Source: Limnephilus marmoratus (taxonomy: Eukaryota; Arthropoda; Insecta; Trichoptera; Limnephilidae). Taken from it: 64,000 bases of DNA. A program made the translations under genes and the position numbers. Shown piece by piece: positions 1-11,471 of the stretch. Below the pieces are notes generated by a model. The model made no database searches and was not told the DNA's origin. It saw only the letters and a list, made by a program, of their open reading frames with translations. Position 1 is the first letter of the stretch, and each line of letters opens with the position of its first letter. The DNA is taken from the NCBI GenBank assembly GCA_917880885.1, contig OU862919.1, positions 55,713,058 to 55,777,057 of the forward strand, written 5' to 3'.

Positions 1-48
1 ATTAATTAATTAAGTCCGATTAATCGAGATTAATCCGATTAATTAGAT

Positions 49-68
49 TGGCCAAATTATTAGACGCA
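49..68 (+). repeat. Tc1/mariner-like terminal sequence, left partner
   Basis: TGGCCAAATTATTAGACGCA reads inward here and recurs as its exact reverse complement at 10747-10766. The right copy continues outward into a CAGTCCCT-type end typical of Tc1-like inverted repeats; this left copy has lost that outer part. The two may be the ends of an old non-autonomous Tc1-like element into which the CR1-like retrotransposon later inserted. The 20-base identity is seen; the family is from recollection. Confidence 0.45.
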
Positions 69-448
69 ATGCAAGATTTCATGTAAAATATTAATTTTAT
101 TTTATTTATTTATTTATTGTTTCTTTGCACTGAAGGTAAAAATGTTTACAATACAATTTGTTACCTCACTAGGACAAGCCTGTGTTGAGGTTAACAATTA
201 TACAAGTTAACAAAACAACACAAAATTATACAGATTTTGAAAGAACAATATTGTTGTATTTCTTAGAGATTGAGATTATGGGTACCCACTAAACTGATGG
301 CGCTAGGTAGTACATTAATGTAGACTTTTAGGGTGACCATAGTTTTGAGATCTGATTCAAAATAAAATAAAATAAAGTTTTTTTTTTGTTTTGTTTTTAA
401 CAGTTTAAACAAAAATAAAAATTATTTTAGCTTATTTTATAAAATTAC

Positions 449-820
449 TCATTTAGCTAATAATTTAGAAAGGACAAAGTAGAAAAAATTAATTGGCAAT
501 AATTTAAGATTCTTTTTAAAAGTGTACAAGGAATTAGATGACTTTATATGTTCTGGAAGGCTATTAAATATGAGTGGAGCTTGATAAAAATAATTTCTTT
601 GACCAAAAGAAGATTTAGTTTGAATTGCCATAAAATTCAGACCAGAGCCAATGCTCGTAGTACGAATTTGCTGTGTTCTTTCTGCAATATTAATATTATT
701 AAAAAATCTACAAAGCGTTTGTGTAATATATAACTGTTTTACGTTCATTACATTACATTCCTTAAAAAGTAAATGAGTTGGATATGAAATTTTTTTTTTC
801 TTGAAAATAACTTTAAGAAT
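449..820 (-). pseudogene. C-terminal end of CR1-like ORF2 (reverse transcriptase tail)
   Basis: This encodes the tail common to insect CR1/Jockey reverse transcriptases: a basic stretch, then YQAPLIFNSLPEHIKSS and TFKKNLK, ending at a stop at 449-451. It is the continuation of the reverse transcriptase at 6275-6951, from which it is separated by the I-like insertion. The reading frame resumes directly across the target duplication (AACTTTAAGAAT). Residues upstream of 820 read in this frame belong to the inserted element and are not part of this protein. Confidence 0.7.
809..820 (+). repeat. Target-site duplication, left (I-like element)
   Basis: AACTTTAAGAAT here is repeated exactly at 6263-6274, directly after the poly-A tail of the element at 821-6262. 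Twelve bases is a usual length for apurinic-endonuclease non-LTR insertions. Confidence 0.9.
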
Positions 821-1046
821 TGAGTCGCAACAATAACATTTGGCTGTCATGAGTTCTTTTGTTTTGCTTTTTCAAAAAATATTCTTAAACCAATCTTTTT
901 ATTGTGTTTTGGCTGTAAAAAGTTTAGTGTGTTGGAATCTTCTCCCCCCTGATCTTCCAGAAGTCACTTCTTGCTGCTCATTTTCAGATATTTATATAAT
1001 TTTTTTACTTCTGTCTCTTTTTATATAAGCTGTAATTTTTTGAACA

Positions 1047-2470
1047 ATGGAGGAGGATTTCCCTCCTGTACCCCTTACAAAGCCCCCAGATCCCCCTCCT
1101 GACCCTCCAGATGGAGACATTTCAGATAAAATAGACTTTTCAGAACATTCAAACATTTCAGACAATGAATCTGTCATCCTAACCTCAATTAAAAAAAGAA
1201 AATTTAGTCCCCTTTCCCCAAAAAAACATGATTCGCCTTTGTCTTCTCAGTCCCCTCCAGCTCTTCCTCAACCTCCTCCAACAATCTTTTACTCTACTCA
1301 TTCCCGTGGCCCCTACATTGTATATGCGCAAAAAACTGAACAAGGTAAAACCATCCATCCTCTTGAATTTGGTAAATTTCTTTCAAATAACAAGAACCTT
1401 TCGATTAAACCTGGAGGTGTTAAAGCCGAGGGTCGCTTCCGAATCTCTGTTGAATTCCTGTCAGGTTCAGCCGCCAACAACTTTATCAAAAATATATTTA
1501 TTTCATCTAATTCTAAATTCAAGGCGTACATCCCAACTTTCAATGTCACTCGAATGGGCCTGGTCAGGGGTATCTCGACCGATCTGTCCATTCCAGAAAT
1601 CCTATCCTCACTTTCAACCCCCCAACATATCGGCAATCCCATAAAGCCAGGAGGCTAAATTATAAGGACACCTCTGAGGGCATCGTTTCCTGGAAGCCCT
1701 CCCAATCTGTCGTCATCACATTCGAAGGACAATCTCTTCCCTCCCATATTTATTTATTTTTCAACTCCTTACCAGTTGAAATGTACACTTATCCCACCAC
1801 TCAATGTTTCAACTGCTGCCGTTTTGGTCATACCAAAGCTGCATGCAGATCCCCTCCCAGATGTTTCAAATGTGGAGAAAACCACTCGGCTGACCAATGT
1901 TCTTCTCTCTCTTCACCTAAATGTTTTAACTGCTTAGGCGCTCATTCCGCCATTAACTCTTCTTGCCCCGAACAATCTCGCCAAAAAAATATAAAAATTT
2001 CTATGGCCTCTGAGAACTTGTCTTTTCTGCAGGCTTCTAAATTATTCCCGCCTGTCAAAAAATCATTTTCCGAGGTTTTAGCCAGTAACTCTTCATCCAA
2101 CCCTCTCGCCACCTCCTCAACATCTTCCCGTTCAACAAAATTCACATACAAAAACCCTATCTCTAAACAGGCTCGTGGATACGATCAGCAACAACACAAC
2201 TCACTTCTCTTAAATTCCAATGGTTCTCCTCTTTCACACGCCACAAATGGGTGCGCAAACAATTATAATTCATCTTCTACAAACTATCAAAAGCTTTCTG
2301 AACAACTCTCCCAAGATAATTCTTCATTTATTCAAACTCTTATTATGCTTCTAATTGACCTAATTTCTTCTCAAACTAATCAACCGTCCAACGCTGCTTC
2401 TATTATTTCCACATTAAAATCATTTATTCAAAATGGCTCTTCAAGATGTCAGAATTCTTCAGTGGAATAG
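1047..2470 (+). pseudogene. Gag-like ORF1 of I-like element (frameshifted)
   Basis: ORF1 makes the nucleic-acid-binding protein of the retrotransposon particle. The ATG at 1047 opens a proline- and serine-rich N-terminus; this frame stops at 1658, but homologous reading continues in another frame through 1650-1780 and on to 2470, so one frameshift lies near 1640. The second part holds three consecutive cysteine/histidine knuckles (starting CFNCCRFGHTKAAC, then CFKCGENHSADQC and CFNCLGAHSAINSSC) at about 1807-1970. A serine/asparagine-rich tail follows. Its 3' end overlaps ORF2 by 38 bases, a normal arrangement for these elements. Confidence 0.75.
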
Positions 2471-5400
2471 CCGCAGTGCTATTTCTAACAAATCAAACCT
2501 TCTTAACCTATTAAATTCAAACCTTGTTTCTGTGGCTGCTGTCTCGGAGACATGGTTTACTCCATCCACCCACTTTAATGTGGGAGGGTACTCCTGTCTC
2601 CGCGATGATCGCCCGGAAGGTACGGGCGGTGGTGCTGCCCTTTTTATTAAAAAATCCCTTCCGTTTTTCCCAATAAATAATATCAAACCCCCCAATGCTG
2701 ACTTTCAAATGGTTGCAGCTAAAATAAAGGACACTTCCTTTGTTTCTATCTATCTTCCCCCAACATCGCACTTCAATAAACAAGCGTGGTTGCAAATTGT
2801 CCGTCAACTAAGCCCTCCTTTCTATTTATTGGGTGATTTTAATGCCCATTCCCCCATCTGGGGTTCTGCTTTCTGTGATCGAGACGGTCGAAGTGTGATG
2901 GATTTCCTAGATGAATCCAACCTTTTTCTTTTGAATGACGGATCTCCTACTAGAATCTCTCGCCCCAACACAAACCCCAGTGCAGTGGATCTCTCCATAT
3001 GCTCTATTAATCTGGCACCTCTCTCCTCGTGGGTGGTGTCCCCCGACCCCTGCTCCAGTGATCATTTCCCGATCACCATCACTTATCAAACTTCTTTCCA
3101 TTCAGACAAGGCCCATATTTCGACAAAGATTAAAACAAAACACACCAAATGGGACGAATTTAACTCACATATGGATAAGTTTATACAAAATTTATCCTAT
3201 ACCGATACATTATATGTCAAAGATGACTACGATAACTTCAAATCAATGCTCGTAACTGCAATCAATAAATCAAATCCTCCCCCTAAAACCAAATCTCTCA
3301 AAAAACTCCCTCCATCTCCCTGGTGGGATGAGGAATGTTCCAAAGTAGTGAGAATTCGGAAAGCTAAATCTCTTTCCTATCGTCACAATATGACTATGGA
3401 GAACTATCTCATATACAAAAATGCCGAAGCCAATGCCAAAAGGGTATTGAGGTCAAAAAAAAAATCCGGGTGGTACAACTTCTGCAGTTCAGTATCTCCG
3501 AACACTCCAATTTCGGAAGTTTGGTCTATGATTCGAAGATTTCGATCCTCCTTCAGTCCAACATCTCCTCGAGCTTCTCATTCTAAATGGATAGACGAGT
3601 TCTTGGACAAAATTGCCCCCCCTTCTGTACCTAACTTAGATGAAATAACTCCAATCCACAACACTCCTATGTCTGATCATTGGCTTGACTCTCCATTCAC
3701 TTTAATTGAATTAAAAAATTGTTTATCAACAGTCAAGGACTCATCTCCAGGCAGAGATGGTATACCTTATAGCATTATCAAAAATAGTAATGATAATGTT
3801 CTAAATCACTTTTTAAGCATCTTAAATAAAATCTTCCAGACTGGCATAATACCTGATGACTGGAGTTCTCAAATAATCATCCCAATTCTAAAACTAAACA
3901 AATCACCCAATTCTGGATCCAACCATAGGCCAATTGCTCTTTCATCCACCCTTAGTAAAATTTATGAAAAATTAATTAAAAACCGGTAGAATTTTTTGTC
4001 GAGAGTAATCATCTTCTCTCTCCATCCCAATTTGGATTTAGGAAAAAGAAATCTACACAAGATAACCTCGCCATCATCAGCACTGATATTAATTTATCCA
4101 TTTCTAACAAAGAAGTATGTCTTGCAGTCTTTATAGACATAGAAGGCGCCTTTGACAATGTTTCCATCCCAATTCTTAAAAAAAAACTTTTAGGCCTTGG
4201 CTTACCCCTCATGTTTGTCCAATCTATTATTAATCTTTTTCTCGATAGGAAAATTTTCATTGAGCTACCAGATGTTACTCCTCAGTGTAGGTCAATTTGG
4301 AAGGGTTTACCCCAAGGCGATGTATTATCCCCCTTACTGTATAATATATACACACACGATATGCATGTCACCATTCCCCCTCAAGTAAAAGTTGTTGAGT
4401 TCGCAGATGACATAGCTTTCTTCTTATCATCCAAAATCATTCCATCCGCCGTCAAATATCTTAATGAAGCCATGGATGCCCTTTGCACATGGCTTACTTT
4501 AAATGGTCTTGAACTTTCAGTACAAAAGAGTCAGTGTGTTACCTTCTCAAATCGTCATAATAACCCCCCTGTTCAAATTTTATTTAAAAACTCTCCAATC
4601 CCCAATGCTTCCGAAGTAAAATTTTTGGGAGTAACATTTGATAGGAAACTTAAATGGTCTTCCCACATTAATAATATAGTTACTAAATGTGAAAAAAATT
4701 TAAATATTATCAGATCATTGACTGGCGTTTGTTGGGGTGCTCATCCTATCTGCATTAAGTTGCTCTACAATGCACTTATTCGAAGTCATCTCGACTATGC
4801 CTGCCCACTTTTTAGTACTGCATCCAAAAATGCACTCAGTAAATTAGACAAAATTCAATCTAAGTCATTGCGAATAATAACTGGCGCGATGCAATCGTCG
4901 ACCATCAATTCCCTTCAAGTAGAATGTTCTGATCCTCCTCTTTATTTAAGGCGTCAATTATTTGCTGACAAATTTGTTCTTAAATGTTTAAATTCTAAAA
5001 GTCATCAGATTATTCCCAGAGTCTCGTTGTTCAACGACTCAACACATTCATCTACAATCAGAGCTCGAACTAAACCTCTCCCTGCCATCTGTAAAAATTT
5101 TCGCTCTCTCAGAGCTTCAAATTATCAAAAATGATCTTCTTCCTTTGTACAAATTAAAATATAGTCACGTCACCCCATCCCCAACGATTTTAGAAGGGAT
5201 CGGCATCTTTAAAAGTCATTCCAATCTCCCAGCCCGTACTGTCAATAATATGTTCAATGACATTATTTCTTCTAAATGGCCCAACTCTTCTCTTTTATTT
5301 ACTGATGGCTCCAAATCTCCGGACTCTCCTAACTGTGGTATTGGTATTAACGTTTACCACAATAATTCTAATGAAAGAATATTTTATTCAATTTCAAACC

Positions 5401-6170
5401 AATTTTCAATATTTTCTGCCGAGTGCATTGCGATTATTGAATCTCTCAAATATATAATAAAAAATAATTTTGAACATTCTCTTGTTCTCTCTGACTCTCT
5501 CAGTTCCCTCCAAAAACTTAAAACAAGTCCTCTTCTTCATCCTGATGATCACTTTGTATGTCTTATTCGAGTATTGATAACCTCCATTCAAAGCTCTGGA
5601 AAAACTGTCACTCTGATTTGGATTCCTGGACATGTTGGCATAGTGGGTAACGATATTGCTGATTCCTTGGCAAAACAAGGAGCGTCTAACCCTACCGTTA
5701 CCCTTGTAAACCATATTCCCCTGTCTGATATTTTTTCCATCATCAAAGATAGATCCCGCAATGATTGGACAGAGTATTGGAACATTGCTAGTCAATCCAA
5801 GGGTGCCCGCTACGCCTCAATACAAAGGACTATCCCATCAAAACCGTGGTTTCAAAAATTCCCCCATTTTTCCAAAAAAGAAATCTCCTTACTTATTCGT
5901 ATGAGAATCGGACATTGTTCCGTTCCTTCTCACCTTTATAAAATTCATGTGCTTGACTCCCCAGATTGTACGTTCTGTGGTCTAGATGTGGGAACTTTAG
6001 ATCACATATTTTTTGATTGTCCCTCTCTAAATAAATATCCTGTCTTCTATCAAGCGTTATCAAAAATTGCCTCTCCTCCATTCAACATCTCATCTCTTCT
6101 AAGTCTGAACTCTACTCCAATCTTCCATAAAATTCTGAAATTTGCACATTTAAATAAAATTAATATATAA
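2433..6170 (+). pseudogene. ORF2 of I-like element: endonuclease, reverse transcriptase, RNase H
   Basis: Starting at ATG 2433, the first about 220 residues form an apurinic-type endonuclease (LLGDFNAHSPIWG, VDLSICS, SSDHFPIT). The reverse transcriptase follows: PGRDGIPYSIIKNS and HRPIALSSTLSKIYEKL before the frame stops at 3989, then in another frame FGFRKKKSTQDNLA, FIDIEGAFDNV, GLPQGDVLSPLLYNIY and the active-site FADDIAF to 5134. From about 5130 the first frame resumes with RNase H (LLFTDGSKSPD, SAECIAIIESL, VLSDSLSSLQ, WIPGHVGIVGNDIAD) and a C-terminal CTFCGLDVGTLDHIFFDC motif. The two frame changes (near 3985 and 5120) each look like a single small indel. Confidence 0.85.
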
Positions 6171-6262
6171 ATTCACCTTTTCTTTCTCTGTAATTATAAA
6201 TGATGGCCTAGAACACCCTTGAAGGGTGAAAGCCAGAAATAATTGAAAAAAAAAAAAAAAAA

Positions 6263-6274
6263 AACTTTAAGAAT
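6263..6274 (+). repeat. Target-site duplication, right (I-like element)
   Basis: This is an exact copy of 809-820, immediately after the A-run that ends the I-like element. Confidence 0.9.
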
Positions 6275-6951
6275 CATTTTTTGGGCAATATTAAGTGGTT
6301 CTATATAAGTCTTTTCGCAGGATCCCCAGCCCACTATATTATAAGAAAGCAGAGACTGGATTATTGCAAAATAAACAGTTTTTAATTTTTCTTTGTCTAG
6401 TATATGTCTCAGTTCTAAGATATAGGTAAGTCTCCTAGTATTATTTACTAACATATTAACATGATCATTCCATCTCAAGAATTTATCTATTTTTACACCA
6501 AGGTATTTGATGCTGACTACATTTTCTAAAGGGTTGCAGTTACATGTTTGAAAACAATTGTGAATAATCAAGTTGTGAGTGTCGGAAGGCTGACTTTTAC
6601 TTAAAATGCTAAAAGTGATAAATTTGGTTTTTTTTGCATTCAAAGTTAATATATTATTGTTTAACCAACTATTTACCACTCTTAAACCTATATTACTTTT
6701 GTTGAAAGTTTCATTCCAAGTTTTACCCTCAAATATTAAGGCAGTGTCATCTGCAAAACTAACAATGTTACCAGGAATATTCAGACTACATAAATCATTT
6801 ATATAAATAAGAAACAATATTGGCCCAAGCACACTACCTTGCGGGACTCCAAAGGAGATTGATTTACCCTCGCTTAAGAGGGCATTACCAGAGAAAGCCG
6901 GAAATACGTCATTTTCAAAAAAGTTTTTAGACGTATTGACTCTTTTCCACA
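6275..6951 (-). pseudogene. CR1-like ORF2, reverse transcriptase palm and thumb
   Basis: Minus-strand reading gives SISFGVPQGSVLGPILFLIY, the active-site SFADDTALIF, then the thumb region VSIKYLGVKIDKFLRWNDHV and LSYNIVGWGSC. It continues into 449-820 on the far side of the inserted I-like element. The N-terminal part of the domain is at 7585-9588, separated by the repeat at 6952-7584. A phenylalanine run read past 6275 is the I-element poly-A tail and not coding. Confidence 0.75.
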
Positions 6952-7584
6952 AAAAAATATAAATGGATTTCGAAAGATTGTTCTTTTATCTAGCATAGTT
7001 ATGTAATAAATTTTTAGAATTTTTTTTAATTTTTAGTATAATAAGGTTATTCCATAGGTCGTTGGCAGATTTGTTAAATTTTCAAAAAAGTTTTTGTATT
7101 ATACCACACCCATTTCAAATAATGTAATCATGCAGTAAAATAAATCAATACATTATCTAGCAAAGTTATGTATTAGAATTTTAATTTTAGTTTCAATAAA
7201 ATCATTAAAAAATATGTACGTACATGTGTTTCTTGACGAAAATTGGTCCATTTGTGTATTTATTTGCGCACTTACAAACTAATATATTTCAGATTTTTTT
7301 AACATTCTTATTAAATTTAGACATTATTGAAAAATGATAAATACTTAAAATCAAAAAATAACTACAAAAAGTACACTATTTTAATAGTTTTATCATCACG
7401 CCTTTCAGCATTTTGGATGAAGGTATAAATTAAAGCTAATTTGGATTGAAATAAATTCGATATTGAGTTATAATTTTAAAAAGCTGGTACGGAGAATAAT
7501 CAATCTTTCTCATTGTAACCGCCCTGCACGATCGGAAGAACAACTTTCGACGAAATGTGGATTTTCGTCCGCTGGCTGGTTAAA
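6952..7584. repeat. AT-rich repeat interrupting CR1-like ORF2; inverted copy at about 49285
   Basis: The stretch separates two parts of one reverse transcriptase and has no sustained frame of its own. Positions about 7195-7570 recur inverted at about 49285-49645 with high similarity (for example around CAGCATTTTGGATGAAGG and GCGCACTTACAAACTAATAT). Short internal similarities exist, such as TTTTCAAAAAAGTTTTT near 6912 and 7077. The family is not recognised and the insertion boundaries are approximate. Confidence 0.55.
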
Positions 7585-9588
7585 CGCTCTTAACATCTTA
7601 TTTATTTCCACTTGTTGTGTTCTGTCACTAAGATAAGATCTGAACCAGCCCATTGCTGTATTATTAATGCCTAAAGATGATAATTTTCTAAGTAGAAATT
7701 CATGGGAAACAGTGTCAAATGCTTTTGATAAATCCAAGAACACCGCTATGGCTTTGTTGCCATAGTCCAGCGCTCTTGTAACTTTGGTCAATACCTTTAA
7801 AACAGCATCACTCGTACCTTTATTTGTTCCGAAACCGAATTGATTGTCGGAGAGTAATTTGTATTTTTCTAAGAATGAAACTAATCTTGACTTGGCCAAT
7901 CTTTCTATCAATTTTGAGAGAGTATTGAGCAAAGATATGGGTCTGTAATTGTTAACCTCTAGGTGATCCCCACCTTTGAAAAGAGATACAACCTTAGCAT
8001 TCTTACAATGAGTAGGAAATATGCCACTCTTAAAACTAAGGTTAACAATGTGAGATATGGGACCAGCCAATACAGAAACATGCTGCTTGTATACCATGAT
8101 ACTTAGGCCATCAATACCACAGGAAAAAGACACTTTTAATTCATTTATAACTTTTGAAACTTCATAAATGCTAGTAGTTTTAAATTCAAAGCTCTCTCCT
8201 GAAAATTGAGTACAAGGTATAAAATTGTTAACAATACACATTTCGGTAGTTTTATTTTCACTGCACAATTGTTTTGCGAATCTAGGACCAATATCACTGA
8301 AGAAGCTATTTACGTGATTAGTGATTATATTTGGATTCTCTTCCATTGAGATGATATTGTTATTGATTTTTAATTTTTTTATAGACACTTGCTCCTTTTG
8401 TATATTTACAGCCTCCTTTATAATCTTCCACTGTTGCTTGGTATTTCCATTGACGTTATCCAGTTTCCTTTTGTAATATGCTTGCTTTATATATTTTATA
8501 ATTTTTGTACACCAGTTTCTATATCTTTTGTAATAATCCAGCAGTTGAATATTATTTGAATCTGCTCGACATTTGTTGTGTAATTTGTCTCGGGTTCTGA
8601 GACATTTAATAATTCCATTATTTATCCAAGGTTTTAAATATTTCATGTTATGCTTTACACTTTGTACAGACGAACAACTTTCCACATGCATTTTTAAACA
8701 TTTTATGAAATTTTCAGTAGCTAAATTAACATCTTGCGATGACAGTACTGACTGCCATGATTCTTTCTTTAATTTGACTTTCAAAAGATTGTTATCAATG
8801 ACGGTTTTCAAGTTTTCATTATCTTTTGCTATTTTATTTAGTGTAAAGCTCATAAATCTCAGCAATATCACATCATGATCTGTTATGTCAGTAGTGAAGA
8901 CAGCTCCCTGTGGTTCAAATTTAGATTTTACCACAATATGATCAATGCAGCTTGAAATAGTAGAAGAAACTCTGGTAGGTGAAATTATGATTGGCTTCAA
9001 GCCATGAAAAGCCAAAAGAGAGAGGTATTTTTTAATTTTCATATCGCTCAAATCCAAAGTATTAATATTTATGTCGCCACATAAAATGATCTCCTTATTT
9101 TGTATAGATGTAGAGTCAAGCAGTGCACTCAGTGATTCAAGGAAATTATCTATATGAACCAGGGACGGAGATCTATAAACAGCTATTACACACAAGGTAC
9201 TCGATATCTGCATTTTTAAGCAGTTTGCTCCAGGGAAAACAACTTCCTCAACAGTCACGGTAACGTTTTGTTTTACATAGGCAACTACACCATCATTTTG
9301 CAAATAGTTATTATTTGTGTTGTAAACTGCGTATCCGGGGATGTTAGGTATATTGGTAAAATTTTTCAGCCAAGCTTCTGTAAAAACAAGTACCTCAGGA
9401 CGATGCTCAATACTATCCAGCATGGTTATGATTTCATCAAAGTTTTTCTTTATACTTCTAACTTTCAAACAAAGTAAAGAAAATTTGGAATGTTTTAGAA
9501 AGTTTTTGCAAGTTAAGGAATCTTCAATAGTTAAATTAGATTCTGTATTATCAATCCAGTCAATGTATTTTCCAAAATCGATATCCAT
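7585..9588 (-). pseudogene. CR1-like ORF2, endonuclease and N-terminal reverse transcriptase
   Basis: From an ATG at 9586-9588 the frame is open to about 7580. The first third is an apurinic-type endonuclease (VLVFTEAWLKNF, IILCGDININTLDL, SCIDHIVV, DITDHDVILL). A linker of about 200 residues follows, then the reverse transcriptase begins: CGIDGLSIMVYK, NAKVVSLFKGGD, NNYRPISLLNTLSKLIERL, FGFGTNKGTSDAV, AVFLDLSKAFDTVSHE, WFRSYLSDRTQQVEI. The last about 20 codons before the stop at 7510 come from the inserted repeat. ORF1 lies upstream at 9638-10290. Confidence 0.85.
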
Positions 9589-9637
9589 TTTTTAATGATG
9601 AAAATATTTTTCGGTGCCTTTCACTATTAAACTTCTA

Positions 9638-10290
9638 TTATAATCTATTGAGGTCATCTTCGTGTTTGATTTCCTTGATTTTCTTGCCTTCTTCTTCTTT
9701 CATTAGAATTGCTCCATTTTTGTACCAAATATATTTATATTTTAATTCTTTTCCCTTTGTTTTGGCTTTCCAAAGTAGTTCCTTGTAGTAAGGAGATAAT
9801 GACTCTCCTAGGAATATCATGTTTTCACGATTAGAAATTACCTTCTTATTTGCTAATAATTTTAGTCTGGTTTCCGGGTTTCTCATTTTTAGGATAATTT
9901 TTTTTGGATGTCCTAGTCTTCTGTCATATTGTCTAATTGCCGAGGCAATATCCTCTTAATTTATTTTGATATTAGCACTTTCTATTAGTTTTAGAGCGGT
10001 TATTTTGGGATGTTCTTCAGTCTTTTCCTCAATGCCTGTAATTTCAATACAGTCATCAAGGTTTGACTGTTCTAAGTAAGCCACTCTGGTTTCCAGATTC
10101 TAAATATTTTTACTTTTAATTGCCAAATCATTTTTTAGACGTTCAACTTCTCCTTTAACCTCACTCATGGAGTCTAAGCGGGTAATGATATCGTCATATT
10201 TTTGACAAATAAATTCGGTTGTTTTTTGAAATTCTAACAATTTTTTGTCAATGTTTTCGAGAATTACCGGGTGATATTGTACTGTTTTAT
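9638..10290 (-). pseudogene. CR1-like ORF1 remnant (coiled coil plus C-terminal domain)
   Basis: ORF1 supplies the RNA-binding particle protein. The intact last part (9638-9886) contains LKYKYIWYKNGAILMKEEEG, which resembles the baculovirus-FP-like C-terminal domain seen in ORF1 of many insect non-LTR elements. Further upstream on the same strand (about 9890-10290) the translation is rich in leucine heptads and charged residues, like a coiled coil, but is broken by stops. It ends 50 bases before ORF2. The FP-like assignment is from recollection. Confidence 0.55.
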
Positions 10291-10742
10291 TATTTTAGAT
10301 TGATTTGTTTTTTTTTATATTATCCAATCAATTACCGATTAATTTGACATAAATAAAACAGCACTAATTTAGAAAAGCATAAGTTTATTAAGTTTTAAAG
10401 AAAAGTGAAATTAATGTTAGATCGCCTTTTCTACGCATAATGAAAATAGTCCAATTACTTTTATAAAACACTGCATACAAAATAAACTAATAACTGAGTA
10501 GTATAAAACTGTTAAACAAACAACCACAGTCCATAGAGCCACAGAAACACGTCCGTACCTGACTCGATTCGTTTACGTTTACGTTCATGTATCACTTTGT
10601 CAACACAGTGTTGCCATATGTTAAAAATAAATACAAATATGTAGTCTACAACAATTCTTTTAAATAAAAATCAATAATATTGTAGTTTAAATATACCATT
10701 ATTGCATAAAAACTCTTAAGAAACATAAAATTACAAAAAAAT
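10291..10742. other. AT-rich intergenic DNA, no gene seen
   Basis: This is probably the 5' flank of the CR1-like element or interior of the older Tc1-like element. No open frame or family motif was recognised. Confidence 0.5.
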
Positions 10743-10746
10743 ACAG

Positions 10747-10766
10747 TGCGTCTAATAATTTGGCCA
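10747..10766 (-). repeat. Tc1/mariner-like terminal sequence, right partner
   Basis: Exact reverse complement of 49-68. The outer end on the minus strand reads CAGTCCCTGGCCAAATTATT (10755-10774), a form typical of Tc1-like inverted repeats and followed outward by TA. Confidence 0.5.
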
Positions 10767-10775
10767 GGGACTGTA

Positions 10776-11470
10776 AATAGGTACTTTTTTCTTTTTTTTT
10801 CTTTTTTCATTCATAGTGTAATAATAAGTTTTGTTAATTATTTTTAGTTTTTTTTTACCTGCTAATTTAGTTTTTTTTTTAATAAAGGATTTTATTAAAA
10901 GTGTCACATTTTCAATTTGTATACATTCATACTTCAACTAATTAAGCATGCGTTATAATTTTACAATAATTATATTTTGTTATTTATTATATTTTGTTCA
11001 GGTTTTATGAGAAGTGTTTTCGTCGCGCGTCGTCTTAATCATTATGAGTGATAAACATGCTGATTAAGTGAAAAATCTATAGCCCCGTTATGATTTGGAT
11101 TTCGGATGAAGCGGAAATGACGATTACTGCACCTGCGACGCATCGACTGCGCTTATTCATCGCTTTGATTATGATGTCACTTTTAAATGCCCCTATTGGT
11201 TACGATATGAAACAGAAATTACGCTGGTCTGTGCTCATTCGTCGCTTTGATTATGACCTCACTTTTCAAGTATTGGTTGAGATTGTTTTGGTAATGTTTG
11301 GCTTCTACCGCGTATAAACTACACTAAAATTTTTATTTATAAAAGATTTTATGTGTCTTTTTTTCTATTTTTTTATCTATTCATAGATTAACTAATTCAC
11401 CATGGGTTTTAATTGTTTTCGTAACCCCCTATCCAGTCATTTTTAATAAACGATTTGCAGGAAAAAGTAT
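10776..11470. other. AT-rich DNA, no gene seen
   Basis: Long T runs near 10790-10880. Two similar segments around 11070-11130 and 11190-11260 (both ending near CGCTTTGATTATGA) suggest a short local duplication. No credible coding region. Confidence 0.4.
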
Positions 11471-11471
11471 T

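Larger units (their letters stand above)
821..6262 (+). mobile_element. Full-length I-like non-LTR retrotransposon with poly-A tail
   Basis: The element has a short 5' leader, a gag-like ORF1 with zinc knuckles, an ORF2 with endonuclease, reverse transcriptase, RNase H and a terminal cysteine motif, and ends in about 19 A residues. It lies between 12-bp direct repeats (809-820 and 6263-6274). RNase H plus gag knuckles suggests the I superfamily; R1-like or other relatives cannot be excluded. ORF1 carries one visible frameshift and ORF2 two, so this copy is dead although complete end to end. It sits in the ORF2 of a minus-strand CR1-like element, so it is the younger of the two. Confidence 0.85.
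93..10290 (-). mobile_element. CR1/Jockey-type non-LTR retrotransposon, interrupted
   Basis: On the minus strand the order is ORF1 remnant (about 10290-9638), ORF2 with apurinic endonuclease and reverse transcriptase (9588 to 449, in pieces), then a 3' untranslated region ending in an ATTTATTTATTT run near 93-120. No RNase H domain is seen, which fits CR1/Jockey-like clades. ORF2 is broken by a repeat at about 6952-7584 and by a whole I-like element at 821-6262. Stops and frameshifts in ORF1 and the two insertions make it inactive. The outer ends were not confirmed by a target duplication. Confidence 0.75.

Noticed and set aside
10752..10937. 61-codon lysine-rich minus-strand frame
   Set aside because: Made of A/T runs and overlaps the Tc1-like terminal sequence.
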